Source: Colletes latitarsis (lineage: Eukaryota > Arthropoda > Insecta > Hymenoptera > Colletidae). Taken from it: 64,000 nt of DNA. The translations under genes were made by a program, and so were the position numbers. The stretch is from contig NW_027488366.1 in the NCBI RefSeq assembly GCF_051014445.1, positions 14,898,001 through 14,962,000 on the forward strand, written 5' to 3'. The notes under the pieces are model-generated. The model was not told the origin of the DNA, searched no databases, and saw only the letters and a program-made list of their open reading frames with translations. Positions within the stretch are counted from its first letter, which is position 1. Each line of letters starts with the position of its first letter. Below, piece after piece: positions 51,801 to 64,000 of the stretch.

Positions 51801-53772
51801 AAACCCAGGATCCGTTCAACAAGTATGTGAAGAACGCGAAAGTATGAGTCTGATGAGTGAAAATCCCAGGCCTAACCTAGACCTAACATGCGTTATCCTC
51901 AAAATTATTGATCGAGACCTGGTTTAATCGACTGTTTCAGTGTGCTACCACATTACTACGTGACCCAAACCAGAAAAAACCCAGGATCTGTTCAACAAGT
52001 ATATGAAAAACGCGAAAGTATGAGCCTGATGAGGGCAAATCCCAGACCTATCCCAGACCAAACTTGCGTTATCCTCTAAAATATTGATCGAAACCAGGTT
52101 TAATCGACTGTCTCAGTGTGGCACCACATTGCTACGTGATCCAAACCAGAAAAAACCCAGGATCCGTTCAACAAGTATGTGAAGAATACGAAAGCATGTG
52201 TCTGATGAGTGAAAATCCCAGGCCTAACCTAGACCTAACATGCGTTATCCTCAAAAATATTGATCGAAACCTGGTTTAATCGACTGTTTCAGTGTGGTAC
52301 CACATTACTACATGACCCAAACCAGAAAAAACCCAGGATCTGTTCAACAAGTATGTGAAAAACGCGAAAGTATGAGCCTGGTGAGGGCAAATCCCAGACC
52401 TATCCCAGACCTAACTTGCGTTATCCTTTAAAATATTGATCGAAACCAGTTTTAATTGACTATTTCAGCGTGGTACCACATTACTACGTGTCCAATCCAG
52501 AAATAGCCCAGGATCTAGCCATGAAGTATGAGAAACATGCGAAAGTATGAGCCTGACGAGGGCAAAGCCTAGACCTAACCCAGACCTAACATGCGTTATC
52601 CTCTAAAATATTTATCATGACCAGGTTTAATTGACTGTTTCGTTGTGGTCCCACATTACTACGTGATCCAAACCAGAAAAAACCCAGGATCAGTTCAACA
52701 AGTACGTGAAAAACGCGAAAGTATGAGCCTGATGAGGGCAAATCCCAGACCTATCCCAGACCTAACTTGCGTTATCCTCTAAAATATTGACCGAAACCAG
52801 GTTTAATTGACTGTTTCAGTGTGGTACCGCATTACTACGTGATACAATCCAGAAACAGCCCAGGATCTAGCCATGAAGTATGAGAAATATGCGAAAGTAT
52901 GAGCCTGATGAGGGAAAATCCTAGACCTAACCCAAACCTAACATGCGTTATCCTCTAAAATATTGATCCAAACCAGGTTTAATGGACTGCTTCAGTGTGG
53001 TACCACTTTACTACGTGATGCAAACGAGAAAAAACCCAGGATCAGTTTAACAAGTACGTGAAAAACGCGAAAGTATGACCCTGATGAGGGCAAATCCCAG
53101 GCCTATCCCTGACCAAACTTGCGTTATCCTCTAAAATATTGATCGAAACGAGGTTTAATTGACTGTTTCAGCGTGGTACCGCATTACTACGTGATACAAT
53201 CCAGAAACAGCCCAGGATCTAGCCATGAAGTATGAGAAATATGCGAAAGTATGAGCCTGATGAGGGCAAATCCTAGACCTAACCCAAACCTAACATGCGT
53301 TATCCTCTAAAATATTGATCCAAACCAGGTTTAATGGACTGCTTCAGTGTGGTACCACTTTACTACGTGATGCAAAGCAGAAAAAACCCTCGATCAGGTC
53401 AACATGTATGTTAAAACTGCGAAAGCATGACCCTGATGAGGGCAAATCCCAGGCCTATCCCAGACCTAACATGCGTTGTGCTCTAAAATATTGACGGAAA
53501 CCAGGTTTAATTGAATGTTTCAGTGTGGTACCACATTACTACGTGAACCAAACCAGAAAAAACACAGGAGCCGTTCAACAAGTATATGAAGAATGCGAAA
53601 GTATGAGTCTGATGAGTGAAAATCCACGGCCTAACCTAGACCTAACATGCGTTATCCCCAAAAATATTGATCGAAACCAGGTTTCGTTGAATGTTTCAGT
53701 GTTGTACCAGATTACTACGTGATCCAAACCAGTAATAACCCAGGATTCGTTCAACAAGTATGTGAAGAACGC
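48853..53772 (-). repeat. Higher-order repeat copy B (about 4.92 kb)
   Basis: Lacks 352 bp (two monomers) relative to A. Shares private variants with copy D (CTCAAAAATATTG near 49793, CCCAGGATCTAG, AAGTATATGAAAAACGCG near 51998). Has at least one variant of its own (TTTAATGCACTG near 50691). Confidence 0.88.
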
Positions 53773-55860
53773 GAAAGTATGAGCCTGATGTGGGCGAATC
53801 CCAGACCTATCCCAGACCTAACTTGCGTTATCCTCTAAAATATTGATCGAAACGAGGTTTAATTGACTGTTTCAGCGTGGTACCACATTGCAACGTGATA
53901 CAAACCAGAAAAAACCCAGGATCAGTTCAACAAGTACGTGAAGAACGCGAAAGTATGAGCCTGATGAGGGCAAATCCCAGACCTATCCCTGACCAAACTT
54001 GCGTTATCCTCTAAAATATTGATCGAAACCAGGTTTAATCGACTGTCTCAGTGTGGTACCACATTGCTACGTGATACAAACCAGAAAAAACCCAGGATCA
54101 GTTCAACAAGTACGTGAAAAACGCGAAAGTATGAGCCTGATGAGGGCGAATCCCAGACCTAACTTGCGTTATCCTCTAAAATATTGATCGAAACCAGGTT
54201 TAATTGACTGTTTCAGCGTGGTACAGCATTACTACGTGATACAATCCAGAAACAGCCCAGGATCTAGCCATGAAGTATGAGAAATATGCGAAAGTATGAG
54301 CCTGATGAGGGCAAATCCTAGACCTAACCCAAACCTAACATGCGTTATCCTCTAAAATATTGATCCAAACCAGGTTTAATGGACTGCTTCAGTGTGGTAC
54401 CACATTACTACATGACCCAAACCAGAAAAAACCCAGGATCTGTTCAACAAGTACGTGAAAAACGCGAAAGTATGAGCCTGATGTGGGCGAATCCCAGAAC
54501 TATCCCAGACCTAACTTGCGTTATCCTCTAAAATATTGATCGAAACGAGGTTTAATTGACTGTTTCAGCGTGGTACCACATTACTACGTGATGCAAACCA
54601 GAAAACACCCAGGATCTGCTCAACAAGTATGTGAAGAATGCGAAAGTATGAGCCTGATGAGGGCAAATCCCAGACCTATCCCAGACCTAACATGCGTTGT
54701 CCTCTAAAACATTGATCGAAACCAGGTTTAATTGATTGTTTCAGCGTGGTACCGCATTACTACGTGATACAATCCAGAAACAGCCCAGGATCTAGCCATG
54801 AAGTATGAGAAATATGCGAAAGTATGAGCCTGATGAGGGCAAATCCTAGACCTAACCCAAACCTAACATGCGTTATCCTCTAAAATATTGATCCAAACCA
54901 GGTTTAATGGACTGCTTCAGTGTGGTTCCACTTTACTACGTGATGCAAAGCAGAAAAAACCCAGGATCTGCTCAACAAGTATGTGAAAAACGCGAAAGTA
55001 TGAGCCTGATGAGGGCAAATCCCAGACCTATCCCAGACCTAACATGCGTTGTCCTCTAAAACATTGATGCAAACCAGGTTTAATTGACTGGTTCAGTGTT
55101 GTACTTCATTACTACGTGATGCAATCCAGAAAAAGCCCAGGATCTATCCATCAAGTATGAGAAATATGCGAAAGAATGAGCCTGATGAGAGCAAATCCCA
55201 GACCTAACCTAGACCTTTCAAGAATTATTCTCTAAAATATTGATTAAAGCCAGGTTTCATTGACTGTTTCAGTGTGGTACCACATTACTAGGTGATCCAA
55301 TCCAGAAATAGCCCAGGATCCAGCCATGAAGTATGAGAAATGTGCGAAAGTATGAGCCTGATGGGGGCAAATCCTAGACCTAACCCAGACCTAACATGCG
55401 TTATCCTCTAAAATATTTATCATGACCAGGTTTAATTGACTGTTTCAGTGTGGTCCCACATTACTACGTGATCCGAACCAAAAAAACTCAGGATCCGTTC
55501 AACAAGTATGTGAAGAACGCGAAAGTATGAGTCTGATGAGTGAAAATCCCAGGCCTAACCTAGACCTAACATGCGTTATCCTCAAAATTATTGATCGAAA
55601 CCTGGTTTAATCGACTGTTTCAGTGTGGTACCACATTACTACGTGACCCAAACCAGAAAAAACCCAGGATCTGTTCAACAAGTATGTGAAAAACGCGAAA
55701 GTATGAGCCTGATGAGGGCAAATCCCAGACCTATCCCTGACTAAACTTGCGTTATCCTCTAAAATATTGATCGAAACCAGGTTTAATCGACTGTCTCAGT
55801 GTGGTACCACATTGCTACGTGATACAAACCAGAAAAAACCCAGGATCAGTTCAACAAGTA
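53773..55860 (-). repeat. Divergent satellite segment between copies B and C
   Basis: About 2.08 kb of other monomers replaces the roughly 510 bp expected at the start of copy C. One monomer at about 54.15 kb lacks 11 bp: CCCAGACCTAACTTGCG appears without the usual internal ATCCCAGACCT word. The excess is close to nine monomers minus this deletion. Confidence 0.75.
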
Positions 55861-58800
55861 TGTGAAAAACGCGAAAGTATGAGCCTGATGAGGGCAAATC
55901 CCAGACCTATCCAAGACCTAACTTGCGTTGTCCTCTAAGATATTGATGGAAACCAGGTTTAATCGACTGTTTCAGTGTTGTACTTCATTACTACGTGATG
56001 CAATCCAGAAAAAGCCCAGGATATAGCCATCAAGTATGAGAAATATGCGAAAGAATGAGCCTGATGAGAGCAAATCCCAGACCTAACCTAGACCTAACAT
56101 GAATTATTCTCTAAAATATTGATGGAAACCAGGTTTAATTGACTGTTTCAGTGTTGCACTTCGTTACTACGTGATCCAAACCAGTAAAAACCCAGGATCC
56201 GTTCAACAACTATGTGAAGAATGCGAAAGTATGAGTGTGATGAGTGAAATACCCCGGCCTAACCTAGACCTAACATGCGTTATCCTCAAAACTATTGATC
56301 GAAATCTGGTTTAATCGTCCGTTTCAGTGTGGTACCACATTACTATGTGATCCAAACCAGAAAATAACCCAGGATCTCTTCAACGAGTATGTGAAGTGTG
56401 CGAAAGTATGAGTCTGATGAGGGCAAATCCCAGAACTATCCCAGAGCTAACATGCGTTATCCTCTAAAATATTTATCAAGACCAGGTTTAATTGAATGTT
56501 TCTGTGTGGTACCACATTACTACGTGAACCAAACCAGAAAAAACCCTGTATCTGTTCAACAAGTATGTGAAGAATGCTAAAGTATGAGTGAAAATCCCAG
56601 GGCTAACCTAGACCTAACATACGTTATCCTAAAAAATATTGTTCGAAACCAGGTTTAATCGACTGTTTCAGTGTGGTACCACACTACTACGTGACCCAAA
56701 CCGGAAAAAACCCAGCATCTAGCCATCAAGTATGAGAAATATGCGAAAGTATGAGCCTGATGAGGGCGAATCCCAGACCTATCCCAGACCTAACTTGCGT
56801 TATCCACTAAAATACTGATCGAAATCAGGTTTAATTGATTGTTTCAGCGTGGTACCACATTACTACGTGATACAATCCAGAAACAGCCCAGGGTCTAGCC
56901 ATGAAGTATGAGAAATATGCGAAAGTATGAGCCTGATGAGGGCAAATCCAAGACCTAACCCAAACCTACCATGCGTTATCCTCTAAAATATTTATAAGAC
57001 CAGGTTTAATTGAATGTTTCAGTGTGGTACCACATTACTACGTGAACCAAACCAGAAAAAACCCTGTATCTGTTCAACAAGTATGTGAAGAATGCTAAAG
57101 TATGAGTCTGATGAGTGAAAATCCCAGGGCTAACCTAGACCTAACATGCGTTATCCTCTAAAATATTGATCCAAGCCAGGTTTAATGGACTGTTTCAGTT
57201 TGGTACCACTTTACTGCGTGATCCAAAGCAGAAAAAACCCTCGACAAGGTCAACATATATGTTATAACTGCGAAAGTATGACCCTGATGTGGGCAAATCC
57301 CAGGCCTAACCTAGACCTAACATGCGTTGTCCTCTAAAATATTGATGGAAACCAGGTTTAATTGACTGTTTCAGTGTTGCACTTCATTACTACGTCATCC
57401 AAACTAGTAAAAACCCAGGATCCGTTCAACAGGTATGTGAAGCATGCGAAGGTATGAGTCTGATGAGTGAAAATCCCAGACCTAACCTAGACCTAACATG
57501 CGTTATCCTCAAAAATATTCATCGAAACCTGGTTTAATCGAATGTTTCAGTGTGGTACCACATTATTATGTGATCCAAACCAGAAAATAACCCAGGATCT
57601 GTTCAACGAGTATGTGAAGTGTGCGAAAGTATGAGTCCGATGGGGGCAAATCCCAGACCCATCCCAGACCTAACATGCGTTATCCTCTAAAATATTTATC
57701 AAGACCATGTTTAATTGATTGTTTCAGTGTGGTTCCACATTACTACGTGATCCAAACCAGAAAAAAACCCAGGATCCGTTCAACAAGTATGTGAAGAATG
57801 CGAAAGTATGAGTCTGATGAGTGAAAATCCCAGACCTAACCTAGACCTAACATACGTTATCTTCTAAAATATTGATCCAAATCAGGTTTGATGGACTGTT
57901 TCCGTGTGGTGCCACACTACTACGTGATTCAAACCAGAAAAAACCCAGGATCTGTTCAACAAGTATGTGAAAAAGGCGAAAGTATGAGCCTGATGAGGGC
58001 AAATCCCAGACCTATCCCAGACCTAACTTGCGATGTCCTCTAAGATATTGATGGAAACCAGGTTTAATTGACTGTTTCATTGTTGCACTTCATTACTACG
58101 TGAAGCAATCCAGAAATAGCCCAGGATCTAGCCATCAAGTATGAGAAATATGCGAAAGAATGAGCCTGATGAGAGCAAATCCCAGACCTAACCTAGAACT
58201 AACATGAATTATTCTCTAAAATATTGGTCGAAACCAGGTTTAATTGACTGTTTCAGTGTGGTCCCACATTACTACGTGATCCAAACCAGAAAAAACCCAG
58301 GATCCGTTCAACAAGTATGTGAAGAATACGAAAGCATGTGTCTGATGAGTGAAAATCCCAGGCCTAACCTAGACCTAACATGCGTTATCCTCAAAAATAT
58401 TGATCGAAACCAGGTTTGATGGACTGTTTCCGTGTGGTACCACATTACTACGTGACCCAAACCGGAAAAAACCCAGGATCTGTTCAACAAGTATGTGAAA
58501 AACGCGAAAGTATGGGCCTGATGAGGGCAAATCCCAGACCTATCCCAGACCTAACTTGCGTTATCCTCTAAAATATTGATCGAAACCAGGTTTAATTGAC
58601 TGTTTCAGTGTGGTCCCACATTACTACGTGATCCAAACCAGAAAAAACCCAGGATCCGTTCAACAAGTATGTGAAGAACGCGAAAGTATGAGTCTGATGA
58701 GTGAAAATCCCAGGCCTAACCTAGACCTAACATGCGTTATCCTCAAAATTATTGATCGAGACCTGGTTTAATCGACTGTTTCAGTGTGCTACCACATTAC

Positions 58801-60264
58801 TACGTGACCCAAACCAGAAAAAACCCAGGATCTGTTCAACAAGTATGTGAAAAACGCGAAAGTATGAGCCTGATGAGGGCAAATCCCAGACCTATCCCAG
58901 ACCAAACTTGCGTTATCCTCTAAAATATTGATCGAAACCAGGTTTAATCGACTGTCTCAGTGTGGCACCACATTGCTACGTGATCCAAACCAGAAAAAAC
59001 CCAGGATCCGTTCAACAAGTATGTGAAGAATACGAAAGCATGTGTCTGATGAGTGAAAATCCCAGGCCTAACCTAGACCTAACATGCGTTATCCTCAAAA
59101 ATATTGATCGAAACCTGGTTTAATCGACTGTTTCAGTGTGGTACCACATTACTACATGACCCAAACCAGAAAAAACCCAGGATCTGTTCAACAAGTATGT
59201 GAAAAACGCGAAAGTATGAGCCTGGTGAGGGCAAATCCCAGACCTATCCCAGACCTAACTTGCGTTATCCTTTAAAATATTGATCGAAACCAGTTTTAAT
59301 TGACTATTTCAGCGTGGTACCACATTACTACGTGTCCAATCCAGAAATAGCCCAGGATCTAGCCATGAAGTATGAGAAACATGCGAAAGTATGAGCCTGA
59401 CGAGGGCAAAGCCTAGACCTAACCCAGACCTAACATGCGTTATCCTCTAAAATATTTATCATGACCAGGTTTAATTGACTGTTTCGTTGTGGTCCCACAT
59501 TACTACGTGATCCAAACCAGAAAAAACCCAGGATCAGTTCAACAAGTACGTGAAAAACGCGAAAGTATGAGCCTGATGAGGGCAAATCCCAGACCTATCC
59601 CAGACCTAACTTGCGTTATCCTCTAAAATATTGACCGAAACCAGGTTTAATTGACTGTTTCAGTGTGGTACCGCATTACTACGTGATACAATCCAGAAAC
59701 AGCCCAGGATCTAGCCATGAAGTATGAGAAATATGCGAAAGTATGAGCCTGATGAGGGAAAATCCTAGACCTAACCCAAACCTAACATGCGTTATCCTCT
59801 AAAATATTGATCCAAACCAGGTTTAATGGACTGCTTCAGTGTGGTACCACTTTACTACGTGATGCAAACGAGAAAAAACCCAGGATCAGTTTAACAAGTA
59901 CGTGAAAAACGCGAAAGTATGACCCTGATGAGGGCAAATCCCAGGCCTATCCCTGACCAAACTTGCGTTATCCTCTAAAATATTGATCGAAACGAGGTTT
60001 AATTGACTGTTTCAGCGTGGTACCGCATTACTACGTGATACAATCCAGAAACAGCCCAGGATCTAGCCATGAAGTATGAGAAATATGCGAAAGTATGAGC
60101 CTGATGAGGGCAAATCCTAGACCTAACCCAAACCTAACATGCGTTATCCTCTAAAATATTGATCGAAACCAGGTTTCGTTGAATGTTTCAGTGTTGTACC
60201 AGATTACTACGTGATCCAAACCAGTAATAACCCAGGATTCGTTCAACAAGTATGTGAAGAACGC
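55861..60264 (-). repeat. Higher-order repeat copy C (start truncated)
   Basis: Matches copy A from about 44097 at an offset of 11,764 bp and keeps the 352-bp segment near 58.3-58.66 kb that B and D lack. It lacks another 352 bp near 60.15 kb, corresponding to about 48.39-48.74 kb of A. Offset to D is 4,920 bp. Confidence 0.88.
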
Positions 60265-63200
60265 GAAAGTATGAGTCTGATGAGGGCAAATCCCAGACCT
60301 ATCCCAGACCTAACATGCGTTATCCTCTAAAATATTTATCAAGACCAGGTTTAATTGACTGTTTCAGTGTTGTACTTCATTACTACGTGATGCAATCCAG
60401 AAACAGCCCAGGATCTAGCCATGAAGTATGAGAAATATGCGAAAGTATGAGCCTGATGAGGACAAATCCTAGACCTAAGCCTGACCTAACATGCGTTGTT
60501 CTCTAAAATATTTATCAAAACCAGGTTTAATTGATTGTATCAGTGTGGTACCACACTACTACGTGACCCAAACCGGAAAAAACCCAGGATCTAGCCATCA
60601 AGTATGAGAAATATGCGAATGTATGAGCCTGATGAGGGCGAATCCCAGACCTATCCCAGACCTAACTTGCGTTATCCTCTAAAATATTGATCCAAACCAG
60701 GTTTAGTGGACTGTTTCAGTGTGGTACCACACTACTACGTGACCCAAACCGGAAAAAACCCAGGATCTGTTCAACAAGTATGTGAAAAACGCGAAAGTAT
60801 GAGCCTGATGAGGGCAAATCCCAGACCTATCCAAGACCTAACTTGCGTTGTCCTCTAAGATATTGATGGAAACCAGGTTTAATCGACTGTTTCAGTGTTG
60901 TACTTCATTACTACGTGATGCAATCCAGAAAAAGCCCAGGATCTAGCCATCAAGTATGAGAAATATGCGAAAGAATGAGCCTGATGAGAGCAAATCCCAG
61001 ACCTAACCTAGACCTAACATGAATTATTCTCTAAAATATTGATGGAAACCAGGTTTAATTGACTGTTTCAGTGTTGCACTTCGTTACTACGTGATCCAAA
61101 CCAGTAAAAACCCAGGATCCGTTCAACAACTATGTGAAGAATGCGAAAGTATGAGTGTGATGAGTGAAATACCCCGGCCTAACCTAGACCTAACATGCGT
61201 TATCCTCAAAAATATTGATCGAAATCTGGTTTAATCGTCCGTTTCAGTGTGGTACCACATTACTATGTGATCCAAACCAGAAAATAACCCAGGATCTCTT
61301 CAACGAGTATGTGAAGTGTGCGAAAGTATGAGTCTGATGAGGGCAAATCCCAGAACTATCCCAGAGCTAACATGCGTTATCCTCTAAAATATTTATCAAG
61401 ACCAGGTTTAATTGAATGTTTCTGTGTGGTACCACATTACTACGTGAACCAAACCAGAAAAAACCCTGTATCTGTTCAACAAGTATGTGAAGAATGCTAA
61501 AGTATGAGTGAAAATCCCAGGGCTAACCTAGACCTAACATACGTTATCCTAAAAAATATTGTTCGAAACCAGGTTTAATCGACTGTTTCAGTGTGGTACC
61601 ACACTACTACGTGACCCAAACCGGAAAAAACCCAGGATCTAGCCATCAAGTATGAGAAATATGCGAAAGTATGAGCCTGATGAGGGCGAATCCCAGACCT
61701 ATCCCAGACCTAACTTGCGTTATCCACTAAAATACTGATCGAAATCAGGTTTAATTGATTGTTTCAGCGTGGTACCACATTACTACGTGATACAATCCAG
61801 AAACAGCCCAGGGTCTAGCCATGAAGTATGAGAAATATGCGAAAGTATGAGCCTGATGAGGGCAAATCCAAGACCTAACCCAAACCTACCATGCGTTATC
61901 CTCTAAAATATTTATAAGACCAGGTTTAATTGAATGTTTCAGTGTGGTACCACATTACTACGTGAACCAAACCAGAAAAAACCCTGTATCTGTTCAACAA
62001 GTATGTGAAGAATGCTAAAGTATGAGTCTGATGAGTGAAAATCCCAGGGCTAACCTAGACCTAACATGCGTTATCCTCTAAAATATTGATCCAAGCCAGG
62101 TTTAATGGACTGTTTCAGTTTGGTACCACTTTACTGCGTGATCCAAAGCAGAAAAAACCCTCGACAAGGTCAACATATATGTTATAACTGCGAAAGTATG
62201 ACCCTGATGTGGGCAAATCCCAGGCCTAACCGAGACCTAACATGCGTTGTCCTCTAAAATATTGATGGAAACCAGGTTTAATTGACTGTTTCAGTGTTGC
62301 ACTTCATTACTACGTCATCCAAACTAGTAAAAACCCAGGATCCGTTCAACAGGTATGTGAAGCATGCGAAGGTATGAGTCTGATGAGTGAAAATCCCAGA
62401 CCTAACCTAGACCTAACATGCGTTATCCTCAAAAATATTCATCGAAACCTGGTTTAATCGAATGTTTCAGTGTGGTACCACATTATTATGTGATCCAAAC
62501 CAGAAAATAACCCAGGATCTGTTCAACGAGTATGTGAAGTGTGCGAAAGTATGAGTCCGATGGGGGCAAATCCCAGACCCATCCCAGACCTAACATGCGT
62601 TATCCTCTAAAATATTTATCAAGACCATGTTTAATTGATTGTTTCAGTGTGGTTCCACATTACTACGTGATCCAAACCAGAAAAAAACCCAGGATCCGTT
62701 CAACAAGTATGTGAAGAATGCGAAAGTATGAGTCTGATGAGTGAAAATCCCAGACCTAACCTAGACCTAACATACGTTATCTTCTAAAATATTGATCCAA
62801 ATCAGGTTTGATGGACTGTTTCCGTGTGGTGCCACACTACTACGTGATTCAAACCAGAAAAAACCCAGGATCTGTTCAACAAGTATGTGAAAAAGGCGAA
62901 AGTATGAGCCTGATGAGGGCAAATCCCAGACCTATCCCAGACCTAACTTGCGATGTCCTCTAAGATATTGATGGAAACCAGGTTTAATTGACTGTTTCAT
63001 TGTTGCACTTCATTACTACGTGAAGCAATCCAGAAATAGCCCAGGATCTAGCCATCAAGTATGAGAAATATGCGAAAGAATGAGCCTGATGAGAGCAAAT
63101 CCCAGACCTAACCTAGAACTAACATGAATTATTCTCTAAAATATTGGTCGAAACCAGGTTTAATTGACTGTTTCAGTGTGGTCCCACATTACTACGTGAT

Positions 63201-64000
63201 CCAAACCAGAAAAAACCCAGGATCCGTTCAACAAGTATGTGAAGAACGCGAAAGTATGAGTCTGATGAGTGAAAATCCCAGGCCTAACCTAGACCTAACA
63301 TGCGTTATCCTCAAAATTATTGATCGAGACCTGGTTTAATCGACTGTTTCAGTGTGCTACCACATTACTACGTGACCCAAACCAGAAAAAACCCAGGATC
63401 TGTTCAACAAGTATATGAAAAACGCGAAAGTATGAGCCTGATGAGGGCAAATCCCAGACCTATCCCAGACCAAACTTGCGTTATCCTCTAAAATATTGAT
63501 CGAAACCAGGTTTAATCGACTGTCTCAGTGTGGCACCACATTGCTACGTGATCCAAACCAGAAAAAACCCAGGATCCGTTCAACAAGTATGTGAAGAATA
63601 CGAAAGCATGTGTCTGATGAGTGAAAATCCCAGGCCTAACCTAGACCTAACATGCGTTATCCTCAAAAATATTGATCGAAACCTGGTTTAATCGACTGTT
63701 TCAGTGTGGTACCACATTACTACATGACCCAAACCAGAAAAAACCCAGGATCTGTTCAACAAGTATGTGAAAAACGCGAAAGTATGAGCCTGGTGAGGGC
63801 AAATCCCAGACCTATCCCAGACCTAACTTGCGTTATCCTTTAAAATATTGATCGAAACCAGTTTTAATTGACTATTTCAGCGTGGTACCACATTACTACG
63901 TGTCCAATCCAGAAATAGCCCAGGATCTAGCCATGAAGTATGAGAAACATGCGAAAGTATGAGCCTGACGAGGGCAAAGCCTAGACCTAACCCAGACCTA
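60265..64000 (-). repeat. Higher-order repeat copy D (runs off the window)
   Basis: Matches copy B at an offset of 11,412 bp, including absence of the same 352-bp segment near 63.24 kb. One private change is CCTAACCGAGACC near 62227. It continues beyond the right edge. Confidence 0.88.

Larger units (their letters stand above)
37600..64000 (-). repeat. 176-bp satellite array, right arm (inverted relative to the left arm)
   Basis: This is the same satellite family as the left arm, but every monomer is in reverse complement: the + strand reads CCTAACCTAGACCTAACATGCG, then ATATTGAT, CTGTTTCAGTGTGGTACCAC, TACTACGTGATCCAAACC and GCGAAAGTATGAG. About 150 monomers run to the window edge without switching back. 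The part up to about 43.6 kb is an irregular mix of monomer types. From there on it is made of long higher-order copies. The inverted orientation begins immediately after the retroelement poly(A). No host gene is present. Confidence 0.97.

Noticed and set aside
1021..63339. Many 60-87-codon open frames with nearly the same peptide (for example PLKYLSRPGLIDCFSVVPHYYV) on - in the left arm and + in the right
   Set aside because: They are one strand of the 176-bp monomer read repeatedly. The monomer length is not a multiple of 3, frames end within one or two monomers, and variation does not spare codons. They are not a gene family.
1..64000. CRISPR-like regular repetition
   Set aside because: The repeats are contiguous 176-bp units with no unique spacers, and the context is eukaryotic satellite with a poly(A) LINE.

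Overview
This is eukaryotic repeat DNA with no ordinary host genes. About 95% of the window is one tandem satellite with a 176-bp monomer (roughly 345 copies, AT-rich to moderate GC). It is interrupted once, at about 34.4-37.6 kb, by a very GC-rich 5'-truncated non-LTR retrotransposon with a 28-nt poly(A) tail. The element's ORF keeps the last motif of an APE-type endonuclease, a complete reverse transcriptase and a C-terminal CCHC knuckle, which is the R1/TRAS/SART-like clade common in arthropods. Most satellite monomers carry two adjacent 11-mers of the form TTAGGTCT(A/G)GG. The first five bases are the insect telomere repeat TTAGG, and the second 11-mer resembles variant telomere motifs that I recall being reported for Hymenoptera. 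An insect, plausibly a hymenopteran, is the best guess; this is inference.

Layout. From 1 to 34,429 the satellite runs with its TTAGG strand on +. It contains several patchy segmental duplications (copies offset by about 2.3, 4.4, 4.76, 5.4, 6.9 and 10.5-10.7 kb) and a recent 1,167-bp higher-order repeat at 27.8-30.8 kb. From 34,430 to 37,599 lies the retroelement: partial ORF2, a roughly 515-bp 3' UTR that folds into about nine successive hairpins, then poly(A). From 37,600 to 64,000 the same satellite continues in the opposite orientation (CCTAA on +). It is irregular up to about 43.6 kb and then organised in four copies (A, B, C, D) of a higher-order unit of about 5 kb. A resembles C and B resembles D, so a doublet of about 11.6 kb was itself duplicated.

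The most notable feature is that the satellite changes orientation exactly across the retroelement. The 5' junction lies at the edge of a 14-bp palindrome (GTGTGGTACCACAC) that is part of the monomer, there is no recognisable target-site duplication, and the first monomers on either side look like mirror images. I propose that retrotransposition, or repair at that palindrome, created or marks a head-to-head satellite inversion. A misassembly must be excluded with long reads. The short open frames repeated across the satellite (60-87 codons) are by-products of the monomer and not genes.
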